From NCBI RefSeq assembly GCF_900184255.1, contig NZ_LT854639.1, positions 83,046 to 147,045 on the forward strand: DNA of 64,000 nt, read 5' to 3'. The notes under the pieces are model-generated. The model saw only the letters and a program-made list of their open reading frames with translations. It did no database searches and was not told the DNA's origin. The position numbers and the translations under genes are program-made. The first letter of the stretch is position 1. Every line of letters begins with the position of its first letter. Below are positions 1-6,732 of the stretch, piece after piece. Source of the stretch: Haloimpatiens massiliensis. GTDB taxonomy: Bacteria; Bacillota; Clostridia; Clostridiales; Clostridiaceae.

Positions 1-1
1 T

Positions 2-301
2 TCTCTAGTAACAGGCATATTGGCAAAAGAAACTGTAGTTACTACCTTAGGAGGTATATACGCTGGAGGAGATGAAGGTGTTAAGCTAGCTATGGCATTA
101 AAAGAAGTATTTACTCCACTATCTGCTTATGCATTCATGGTTATGAATCTTCTATACACACCATGCGCTGCAGCCTTAGGTGCAGTAAAAAAGGAAACTA
201 ATTCTGTAAAATGGACTATTTTCTCAGCAGTGTACAGCTTTGTCATAGCTTGGGTATTTGCAGTAGTTATATTCCAAGTGGGAACATTAATGGGACTTTA
301 A
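2..301 (+). CDS. feoB: Ferrous iron transport protein B, C-terminal end (partial)
   Basis: This is the last 99 codons of FeoB, the GTPase-coupled inner-membrane Fe(II) transporter. The reading frame is open to the left edge of the window, so the gene begins outside it. The visible part starts SLVTGILAKETVVTTLG, the conserved FeoB Gate segment, and continues to FTPLSAYAFMVMNLLYTPCAAALGA, which carries the conserved cysteine of the second Gate motif. Two hydrophobic segments follow before the TAA. A FeoC-like regulator lies about 340 bases downstream on the same strand, as is usual for feo loci. FeoA would be expected upstream but is not in view. The family call is firm; only the N-terminal G domain cannot be checked. 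Confidence 0.93.
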   Translation, partial: SLVTGILAKETVVTTLGGIYAGGDEGVKLAMALKEVFTPLSAYAFMVMNLLYTPCAAALGAVKKETNSVKWTIFSAVYSFVIAWVFAVVIFQVGTLMGL

Positions 302-639
302 TTTTAGTCCCTAATCCCCAGGCTTCAGTACTCAATTACTAGTTATAGGCTCCTAATTTTTAGCTTTTAATTTCTAAGGGTTAATTTTAATCTGTAAATT
401 TATTGTTACGAGCTATTATGCAAGTCATGTAGGATAAATTTAATAATTAAACCATATTGTGACTTTTATGGTTCAACCATGACAATAGTTTTTGTTAGTG
501 CTGATTTTGTGTAAGTAATGGTATGAAGAAAAGAGATTGTAGAGTAGGCTTGAATTTTATATGCAAAAGCTGGTTAATAAAATATAGAAATATATAATTG
601 GGTAATAGAGAATACAGAATTAAGTGGGAGGCGATTTGG
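302..639. other. Intergenic gap between feoB and the FeoC-like gene
   Basis: I see no ORF with a ribosome site, no RNA gene and no clear intrinsic terminator in this A+T-rich stretch. The length leaves room for a separate promoter for the FeoC-like gene, but no convincing -35/-10 pair was recognised. Confidence 0.5.
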
Positions 640-897
640 GTGTTGATGAAATTACTAAAGATAATAGGAAATAAGGGATTTTATTCTAAAAGTGCTATAG
701 CTAGAGAGCTGGGTATAACGGAAAGTTTTTTAGAGGAAATGGTAGAACAACTTCTGAGAATAGGATATATAGAAAGAGTAAAAGAAGAGGCATGTGCTGG
801 AGGATGCAAGGGCTGTGCAAAATCCTGCTGTTGCTCTTCTAATAATTCTAATGTAAATTTTATAAGGATAACAGAAAAAGGAAAACTACGTCTGTAA
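640..897 (+). CDS. FeoC-like transcriptional regulator, cysteine-rich
   Basis: A small winged-helix protein of 85 residues. The N-terminal half reads as a helix-turn-helix (KIIGNKGFYSKSAIARELG followed by TESFLEEMVEQLLRIGYIERV). The middle holds a cysteine cluster, CAGGCKGCAKSCCC, like the Fe-S or metal-binding loop of FeoC proteins. The C-terminus (FIRITEKGKLRL) resembles the wing. I chose the GTG at 640 because GGGAGG ends 8 bases upstream; ATG 646 is in frame and also possible, while a TTG at 598 has no ribosome site. FeoC proteins tune FeoB activity or feo expression in response to iron or oxygen, and the position after feoB fits that. The precise role is inferred. Confidence 0.8.
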   Translation: MLMKLLKIIGNKGFYSKSAIARELGITESFLEEMVEQLLRIGYIERVKEEACAGGCKGCAKSCCCSSNNSNVNFIRITEKGKLRL

Positions 898-906
898 TGT
901 AATGAT

Positions 907-1076
907 ATGATTAACCCACAATAAGGTAGAATGTAATGGAATTATGAAATTTCTCCTCCATGACTTGCATAAGAGCTAGGAACAATAAATTCAAATAGTT
1001 CCTTCGCTTCTTATGCAACTCATTTCAGAGAAATTTCATAATTCAAGCAATGTAATACTTATTGTGGGATAATCAT
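907..1076. repeat. MITE-like palindromic element, family 1, copy A
   Basis: About 170 bases bounded by inverted ends: ATGATTAACCCACAATAAGG on the left and its near complement TATTGTGGGATAATCAT on the right. Nested inside are a second palindrome (GAAATTTCTC and GAGAAATTTC) and a third (GACTTGCATAAGAGC and CTTATGCAACTC). It has no coding capacity. Related copies lie at about 4109, 13135, 22670, 49980 and 52329. Confidence 0.85.
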
Positions 1077-1382
1077 GATATTAGTTATTCACTAAAAAGT
1101 TCTCCGCACTTTAAGAATATGTAGTAAAAGCAGTGCATTGGAAATATACAAGGGCTATATATAAGAAATATTTTTACAGTGGACCTTCAATGGAGCTATA
1201 ATGACCTTAATGGAAGGACATAGTGGACCGAAATTTGAAGAGAATCCTATTATGATAGAGATTAAATAGGATTATTTGAACTATTAGTGTTATATAAGAA
1301 TAATACGGATGTTGAAATATGCACACTAAAGTATTACAATTAGTTCATAGCAAAAATTAAATAATGAATTAATAAGTTTTTG

Positions 1383-1526
1383 GTTTTCTTTTAGGAAATT
1401 AAAAGGGAATGTGGTGAGATACCACAGCAGCCCCCGCTACTGTAATAGTGGACGAATCTTATAGCCACTGGTTTTAAAACTGGGAAGGCAAGAGGAGAAA
1501 GAAACTAGAGCCAGGAGACCTGCCTT
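1383..1526 (+). ncRNA. Cobalamin riboswitch
   Basis: The aptamer core is plainly readable: AAAAGGGAAtgtGGTGagat, then CACAGCAGCCCCCGCTACTG, and finally AGAGCCAGGAGACCTGCC, the hallmark motifs of B12-box riboswitches in the correct order and spacing. A hairpin with U-run (1667-1692) follows about 140 bases later and could be its expression platform. No cobalamin biosynthesis or uptake gene follows; the next gene on this strand is the YitT-like protein at 2345, beyond two terminators. Confidence 0.95.
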
Positions 1527-1666
1527 GAACTTCTGTAATAATCTTTCGGTGGGAAGGATTTCAGGAATATGATAGTAACATTTATGCACTATGATATCAT
1601 TATTTAGAATAATTATATCTGTGCATTTAAGATATAAGATATTATCACAAAACTATTGTATACTGT

Positions 1667-1692
1667 AAAGACTTCACAAGAAGTCTTTTTTA
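1667..1692 (+). terminator. Intrinsic terminator after the cobalamin riboswitch
   Basis: AAGACTT and AAGTCTT form a 7-bp stem around a short loop and are followed by a run of six T. The position suits the expression platform of the riboswitch or a plain terminator of the leader transcript. Confidence 0.7.
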
Positions 1693-1805
1693 TTTTGCTA
1701 TTTTTTAAAATTTGTACATGATAAATGATAAAGCTCAATATTAATATTTTTAAATAAGCCTTTTAAAGCCTATTAAGGTTTTTTATATAAAAGCAAGTTA
1801 TAATA

Positions 1806-1928
1806 TTGGTCAGAAAAAACTTACTCCCAACTTATTAAGTATAAATTGTAAAAGATTTAAAGTTTTCTTTTCCAACTACTGACCAATTACAGCATCTCTG
1901 TATTCATATATGGAGGTGCTTTTTTTTA
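1806..1928 (+). ncRNA. Candidate structured RNA ending in an intrinsic terminator
   Basis: TTGGTCAG (1806-1813) is the exact complement of CTGACCAA (1879-1886), enclosing a 65-base loop. Just after it, AGCATCTC (1891-1898) pairs with GAGGTGCT (1913-1920), followed by a run of T. The closed stem plus terminator looks like a small RNA or leader. I do not recognise the class; T-box motifs are absent. No ORF lies inside. About 415 bases separate it from the next gene. Confidence 0.35.
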
Positions 1929-1980
1929 TAATCAATCCTATAATCCAATCCTCAGTTTATACTCCCAGCCCAAAGTCTCC

Positions 1981-2049
1981 AGCTGCTGCTGACGCAGTAT
2001 GACGCAAAATAGACTAGTATACTGACTTGTTATTTATTTGAATGTGCCT
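1981..2049 (-). repeat. MITE-like element, family 2, partial inverted copy
   Basis: The reverse complement of this stretch matches the left half of the elements at 9511 and 16324 (GGCACATTCAAATAAATAA through TTTTGCGTCATACTGCGTCA). Only one arm is present, so it is a truncated relic. The A+T-rich 295 bases between here and 2345 contain nothing else I can name. Confidence 0.75.
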
Positions 2050-2344
2050 AACCTTCATAATTATCTCATTAATTAAGTTCTAGGTTTAGATAAATATGAA
2101 ATACTTTTTAGAGTATGTACAAAACAATATGTTAAGCATTCCATATTAGTATATGTTAAAAAAATTAAGTATATTTAAATAAAACAAAAATAATTTAAGC
2201 GTGATTTAAATAAAAAGAACGAGATTTCACGAGAGAATATTACCTTTTTATGTATTGTTGGTGTATGAAGGATTTGTGTTTTATGAATTTCTGAAATACA
2301 ATTAGCAGGTATAGAAGTATTTAAATTTAAAGGGGGGAGACGGG

Positions 2345-3193
2345 GTGAGGGATAAAAAGTTTTTTATTAGAATGTTTTTTATAGTTTTAGGAACCTTTAT
2401 ATATGCGGTAGGGACTAACATATTTATTACACCACATAAACTTTTAAGTGGAGGGGTTGCAGGAATGTCCCTTATGGGTCAGTATATAACTAAAATACCT
2501 TCAGGATATTGGATATTTATAATAAATATACCTTTATTTATAATTGGATGTAGAAAAATAGATTTGGATTTTATATTGTATAGTGCTGTAGGTGCTGTAT
2601 CCGTATCAGTTTTTTTAATTTTAACAAAGGATTTATCAAATTATGTAATTGTAAAAGATATAAATATAGCTACACTTTTTGGTTCTATAATTACAGGTTA
2701 TGGACTGGGGCTAATATTTAAACATAGAGCGTCTTTAGGTGGTACAGACATAATTATGGTTATTATAAGAAAAAGTACTGGAGCAGACGTGTCGAAGTTA
2801 TTTTTCTTAATAAATGGCATAACAGTGTTGCTAGGGGCTTTTGTTATAGGACTACAAAATACACTGTACACTTTAGTATTAATGTATGTAACTGGTGTAG
2901 TTATGGAAAAGGTAATGAAGGGTTTTGATAAACAAAATATAGTTATAATAGTTACGGAAAAAGCAAAGGAAGTGTCTGATGCCATAATGGAGGCCACAGG
3001 TAGAGGAACTACTTATCTATATGGGGAAGGTGGTTATACTGGCAACCAAAAGAAAATAATTTACTGTCTTATGACTAACAGTCAACTAAATAAGGTAAAA
3101 AAACTAACAGAATCTTTAGATTCATCAGCTCTTATATCCATATCACAAGCACAGGAAATAAAGGGCAAAGGATTTTTTACACCAGCAATATAG
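2345..3193 (+). CDS. YitT family integral membrane protein (DUF2179)
   Basis: A 282-residue protein with five or so hydrophobic segments in its first 190 residues (for example FFIVLGTFIYAVGTNIFI and YWIFIINIPLFIIG) and a soluble C-terminal domain of about 85 residues (NIVIIVTEKAKEVSDAIMEATGRGTTYLYGEGGYTG) typical of DUF2179 in YitT/YebE-type proteins. The GTG at 2345 follows AAGGGGGGAG at an ideal distance. The function of the family is not settled; transport or ligand-gated membrane roles have been proposed. It appears monocistronic, with its own terminator straight after the stop codon. Confidence 0.88.
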   Translation: MRDKKFFIRMFFIVLGTFIYAVGTNIFITPHKLLSGGVAGMSLMGQYITKIPSGYWIFIINIPLFIIGCRKIDLDFILYSAVGAVSVSVFLILTKDLSNYVIVKDINIATLFGSIITGYGLGLIFKHRASLGGTDIIMVIIRKSTGADVSKLFFLINGITVLLGAFVIGLQNTLYTLVLMYVTGVVMEKVMKGFDKQNIVIIVTEKAKEVSDAIMEATGRGTTYLYGEGGYTGNQKKIIYCLMTNSQLNKVKKLTESLDSSALISISQAQEIKGKGFFTPAI

Positions 3194-3230
3194 CACCTAG
3201 TAGCAAAAAAATGCACTTAGGTGCTTTTTT
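3192..3230 (+). terminator. Intrinsic terminator of the YitT-like gene
   Basis: AGCACCTAG pairs with CTTAGGTGCT and is followed by six T. The stem begins at the stop codon of the upstream gene. Confidence 0.85.
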
Positions 3231-3328
3231 CTACAATTTCATACTTTACAACTTTAGCATGATAAAGTATAATAAAAAACATGAATCAAATTTTAAAATA
3301 TTAATTATTACCGAAAGGGGATGGAAAG

Positions 3329-4108
3329 ATGAAAAAAATAGTATTAGCATTAGTTGGAGTTTTATTAGTAAGTGCATTGTCAGGTTGTGGGGTGAAAAAA
3401 GATCATAGCAGCTCTAAAGAAAGCACTAAAGATAAGTTTGTAGTAGGATTGGATGACAGCTTTCCTCCTATGGGATTTAGAGATGAAAATGGTGAAATTG
3501 TTGGATTTGACATAGATTTAGCTAAAGAGGTGGCTAAGAGGACAGGCCTTTCAGTGGAGTTTAAGCCAGTGGATTGGGATGGAATACTTTTAAGCTTAAA
3601 TAATAAAGACATTGATCTTATATGGAATGGACTTACTATAACTGAGGAGAGAAAAGAAAAGATAGGTTTTTCGGAAAGCTATTTAAAAAACAGACAGATA
3701 ATTGTGGTGTCTAAGGACTCCAATATAAAAAGCAAAAAAGACTTAAATGGAAAAATAGTAGCAGTTCAAATGGGCAGCAGCAGTGATGAAGCTTTAAATA
3801 AGGAAGCGGATTTAGTTAAGGAAATAAAGGAAATAAAGAAATACTCAAACAACACAGAGGCTCTTATGGATTTGAAATATAATCGTGTAAATGCAGTAGT
3901 TATAGATGAAGTGGTGGCTAGATATTATATTAGCAAAAAGCCAGGGGTTTACAAAATATTAGAAGACAATTTTGGAGAAGAAGAATATGGTGTGGGCTAT
4001 AGAAAAAATGATACAGAGTTTGGTGAAAAAATAGACAAGGCTCTAAAGCAGATAAAAGAAGATGGAACCATGGATAACATATATAAAAAATGGTTTGGAG
4101 AAGAGTAG
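3329..4108 (+). CDS. Polar amino acid ABC transporter, substrate-binding lipoprotein
   Basis: A 259-residue extracellular solute-binding protein, family 3. The N-terminus MKKIVLALVGVLLVSALSGCG is a lipoprotein signal with lipobox LSGC, so the mature protein is anchored at the outer face of the membrane. Signature stretches are FVVGLDDSFPPMGFRDENGEIVGFDIDLAKEV, then DLIWNGLTITEERKEKIGFS, and near the end EYGVGYRKND. Start ATG 3329 follows AAAGGGG. The permease and ATPase lie downstream on the same strand, but a MITE insertion separates this gene from the permease. The exact amino acid cannot be told from sequence; glutamine-, cystine- or arginine-type binders look alike. Confidence 0.92.
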   Translation: MKKIVLALVGVLLVSALSGCGVKKDHSSSKESTKDKFVVGLDDSFPPMGFRDENGEIVGFDIDLAKEVAKRTGLSVEFKPVDWDGILLSLNNKDIDLIWNGLTITEERKEKIGFSESYLKNRQIIVVSKDSNIKSKKDLNGKIVAVQMGSSSDEALNKEADLVKEIKEIKKYSNNTEALMDLKYNRVNAVVIDEVVARYYISKKPGVYKILEDNFGEEEYGVGYRKNDTEFGEKIDKALKQIKEDGTMDNIYKKWFGEE

Positions 4109-4384
4109 AAATTTCTCCTCCATGACTTGCATAAGAGCTTGGAACAATAAATTTAATTTAAGAAATTCTAATCTTTTAGCCATATAAAATTATCTAACGC
4201 TCACATTCAGCGTCCTGCCTCAGGTTCACTAGCCTGGCGTCCTTGCCAGGCTTACGATAATTTTATCTGTCTAAAAGAAGAATTTCTAAAATTAAATTTA
4301 AATAGTTCCTTCGCTTCTTATAAAAGTCATTACAGAGAAATTTCATAATTTAAGTAATGTAATGATTTTTGTAGAATAATCATG
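4109..4384. repeat. MITE-like element, family 1, copy B, disrupted by a nested element
   Basis: The sequence picks up directly after the TAG of the binding-protein gene at the internal GAAATTTCTC palindrome, so the outer left arm is missing. It continues through the family core GACTTGCATAAGAGC and ends with the right arm (GAAATTTCATAATTTAAG through AATCAT). A second element of about 127 bases interrupts the core. Confidence 0.8.
4161..4287. repeat. Third MITE-like family nested in the family-1 element
   Basis: Inverted ends AGAAATTCTAATCTTTTAG and CTAAAAGAAGAATTTCT continue inward as ATAAAATTATC and GATAATTTTAT, giving arms of about 35 bases. A central CCTGGC-GCCAGG hairpin sits between them. 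The flanks read AATTTAATTTA on the left and AAATTAAATTTA on the right, whereas the uninterrupted copy at 13135 has a single AATTTAAA there, consistent with a target duplication. Confidence 0.7.
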
Positions 4385-4408
4385 ATATTGAAAGGAATGT
4401 AATTTTTA

Positions 4409-5041
4409 ATGGATAAGATGATAATTTATATATTAAAGGGCAGCATTGTTACTTTAAAGTTATATGTATTAACTATAGTTTTATCAATTCCACTAGGTAC
4501 TATAATAGCCCTGGCAAAAACTTTTAAGCCTTTTGAAAAGATACTAGGAATTTACACATGGATTTTTAGGGGGACACCTTTACTATTGCAACTATTCTTT
4601 TTATACTATGGACTTCCAGTGCTGGGTATAAAGCTTACGGAGTTTTCAGCAGCTTTAATTACTTTTATACTAAATTATTCAGCTTATTTTGCAGAAATAA
4701 TAAGAGGAGGTGTCATGTCCATAGACCAAGGTCAATATGAAGGAGCTAAGGTTTTAGGCATGAATTACATGCAAACTATGAGGAGAATAATACTTCCTCA
4801 GGCATTTTTAAGAATTATACCTTCTATTTGCAATGAAGCTATAAATTTAGTAAAGGATACTGCTCTAGTAACGGTAATAGGTATGGGAGAAATCCTCAGA
4901 AACTCTAAGGAAATAGTAACTAGAGAATTTACTATAGTACCTTTTTTTATAGCTGCAATTATTTACTTAGGTATAAGCTCGCTGATTGTAATATTCTTTA
5001 GAAGGCTAGAGAAAAATAATAAATTAGCTACTTCTAAATAA
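4409..5041 (+). CDS. Polar amino acid ABC transporter, permease
   Basis: A 210-residue HisM/GlnP-type permease with four to five membrane spans. The family signature for contact with the ATPase (EAA loop) is present as YEGAKVLGMNYMQTMRRIILPQAFLRIIP, and the N-terminal region ITLKLYVLTIVLSIPLGTIIALAK-like segment and WIFRGTPLLLQLFFLYYGLP are typical. Start ATG 4409 lies 24 bases after the MITE; GAAAGGA about 9 bases upstream is a fair ribosome site. Transcript from the binding protein must read through the MITE palindromes, so expression of the parts may be uneven. Confidence 0.93.
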   Translation: MDKMIIYILKGSIVTLKLYVLTIVLSIPLGTIIALAKTFKPFEKILGIYTWIFRGTPLLLQLFFLYYGLPVLGIKLTEFSAALITFILNYSAYFAEIIRGGVMSIDQGQYEGAKVLGMNYMQTMRRIILPQAFLRIIPSICNEAINLVKDTALVTVIGMGEILRNSKEIVTREFTIVPFFIAAIIYLGISSLIVIFFRRLEKNNKLATSK

Positions 5042-5180
5042 AGTATTTAGTTACTGAATTTTCGTATATAAATTTCAAGTTCTACATTAGGTGAATAAAG
5101 GTTTTTAATTTGAAATTTAGAATGCAAAATGAAGGTTGGAGCTGTTGCAAGGAAAAATAGATTTGTGGAGAGTGTTATAA

Positions 5181-5933
5181 ATGAATGCTATAAATTTAGT
5201 TAATGTAAGTAAAAGCTTCGGAGATTTAAGTGTATTAAAGGGTATAAATTTAAATGTAAAATCCGGAGAAGTAGTAAGTATAATAGGACCATCAGGCAGT
5301 GGTAAAAGTACTTTGTTAAGGTCAATAATAAAACTTGAAGAAATAGATGAAGGTATAATAGAAATTAAGGAAAAAGCAATAGTTAATATAAAGCAGGGGA
5401 AAAAGGAAAAAGTCGAAAAAGATGTATTAAATAAGTATGTTAAAAGTATTGGTATGGTGTTTCAAAACTTTAACTTATTTCCTCATAAAACGGTAATGGA
5501 AAATATCATGGAGGCTCCACGGGTGGTACAAAAGATATCAAGGGAAGAAGGGGAGAAAAAAGGCGAAGAACTTCTTTCCATGGTGGGACTTTTAGAGAAA
5601 AAGCATTCGTATCCTTGTGAGCTTTCAGGGGGACAGAAGCAAAGAGTTGCTATAGCAAGAGCTCTTGCTATGAATCCAGATATACTTTTATTTGATGAGC
5701 CTACATCAGCTTTGGATCCGGAGCTTGTTAGAGAAGTTCTGCAGGTTATAAATAAACTTGCTAAGGAAAGTGGTAAAACTATGGTTATAGTAACTCATGA
5801 AATAGCCTTTGCTTTAGAAATAAGTAACAGAATGGTATTTATGGACAAGGGAGAAATATTAGAGGATTCAACTCCTGAGAAAATGAGAAATACAGTGAAT
5901 AAAAGAATAAAGGGATTTTTTGAAAGAAAATAA
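5181..5933 (+). CDS. Polar amino acid ABC transporter, ATP-binding protein
   Basis: A 250-residue ABC ATPase of the GlnQ/HisP class. Walker A is GPSGSGKST near residue 39, the Q-loop is MVFQNFNLFPH, the ABC signature is LSGGQKQRVAIARAL, Walker B is ILLFDEPTSALDPE, and the switch histidine lies in MVIVTHE. All catalytic residues are present. Between strand 3 and the Q-loop there is a lysine-rich insert (KQGKKEKVEKDVLNK), as in several clostridial relatives. It completes the importer with the two genes upstream; the 139-base gap to the permease shows no terminator. Confidence 0.94.
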   Translation: MNAINLVNVSKSFGDLSVLKGINLNVKSGEVVSIIGPSGSGKSTLLRSIIKLEEIDEGIIEIKEKAIVNIKQGKKEKVEKDVLNKYVKSIGMVFQNFNLFPHKTVMENIMEAPRVVQKISREEGEKKGEELLSMVGLLEKKHSYPCELSGGQKQRVAIARALAMNPDILLFDEPTSALDPELVREVLQVINKLAKESGKTMVIVTHEIAFALEISNRMVFMDKGEILEDSTPEKMRNTVNKRIKGFFERK

Positions 5934-6317
5934 TCATTGTTTTTAAAATATAGTCTCTTATCATAGCCTTCTGAATATCAATGTGTAGAGTGTGGAGTTT
6001 TTATTTTATAACTGCGAAAGTTCAGTTAGTAACTTTTCCAGGGAAATATTTTGTTGCAACATGTACTTTATTATAATTTTGTTGAGAAGGTTTGTAGATA
6101 AAAGTAAGTTGAAAATATAGAATTAGATAATTACATACTATTTCCAAGGAAATAATGTAAAAATAAATATAAATTTACAAAATATTATGGGAAATTTGAT
6201 ATTTTGTAAAAAGAAAATTTTATAAAACATATATGGTAAAGTTTTTAATAATTTTGTAACCTTTTTAATACTATTTTGTAACTCAAAAAAATTTATTTTG
6301 AGTATAATATTAAATAG
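5934..6317. other. Intergenic gap after the ABC transporter
   Basis: A+T-rich sequence without a supported gene. CTCAAAAAAATTTATTTTGAG near 6283-6303 is a weak palindrome. No clear terminator for the ATPase gene was found. Confidence 0.4.
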
Positions 6318-6437
6318 GTAATCAAATTTGCTACACCAATTAGGAAAGATAATGTAGAACGAATTTAATGTTCGATACACTATCTCCCTTTTCCCGAATG
6401 TTTTCCAGAAGCACCCCAAAGCTTCTGGAAATTTTTT
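6318..6437 (+). terminator. Structured leader-like segment closed by a strong terminator
   Basis: TTTCCAGAAGC (6402-6412) pairs exactly with GCTTCTGGAAA (6421-6431), followed by seven T: a textbook intrinsic terminator. Just upstream, TGTAGAAC and GTTCGATACA form a bulged hairpin around 6353-6379. There is no ORF for the terminator to end, so it may close a small RNA or an attenuated leader 290 bases before levR. The RNA class is not recognised. Confidence 0.6.
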
Positions 6438-6732
6438 TGCATTTTTTGCTTTTATTGAATTTTATATTTTAGTGTATTAAAATTGTATTAACATATAAAT
6501 AATATAAATGAGGAAAATCTACAGAATGATTTAAAAAGTGTATAAGTTATGTACTAATACCTATGTGCATGCTTGTGCACTAGATACTAGGAATAAGGTA
6601 TAGTTAATTGTAATGTTTAGACAATGATACCGAAATAAAATATCAAAAAACTATAAATAAAAATTTTTCAGGTTTAGGGGTTGAAAGAGTATTATTAGTG
6701 TATTAAAGTTATTGTGAGGAAGGTGAATTTTG

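Noticed and set aside
6138..6419. A 93-codon minus-strand frame between the ABC transporter and levR
   Set aside because: It overlaps the strong terminator hairpin, has no ribosome site and has a composition typical of A+T-rich chance frames.
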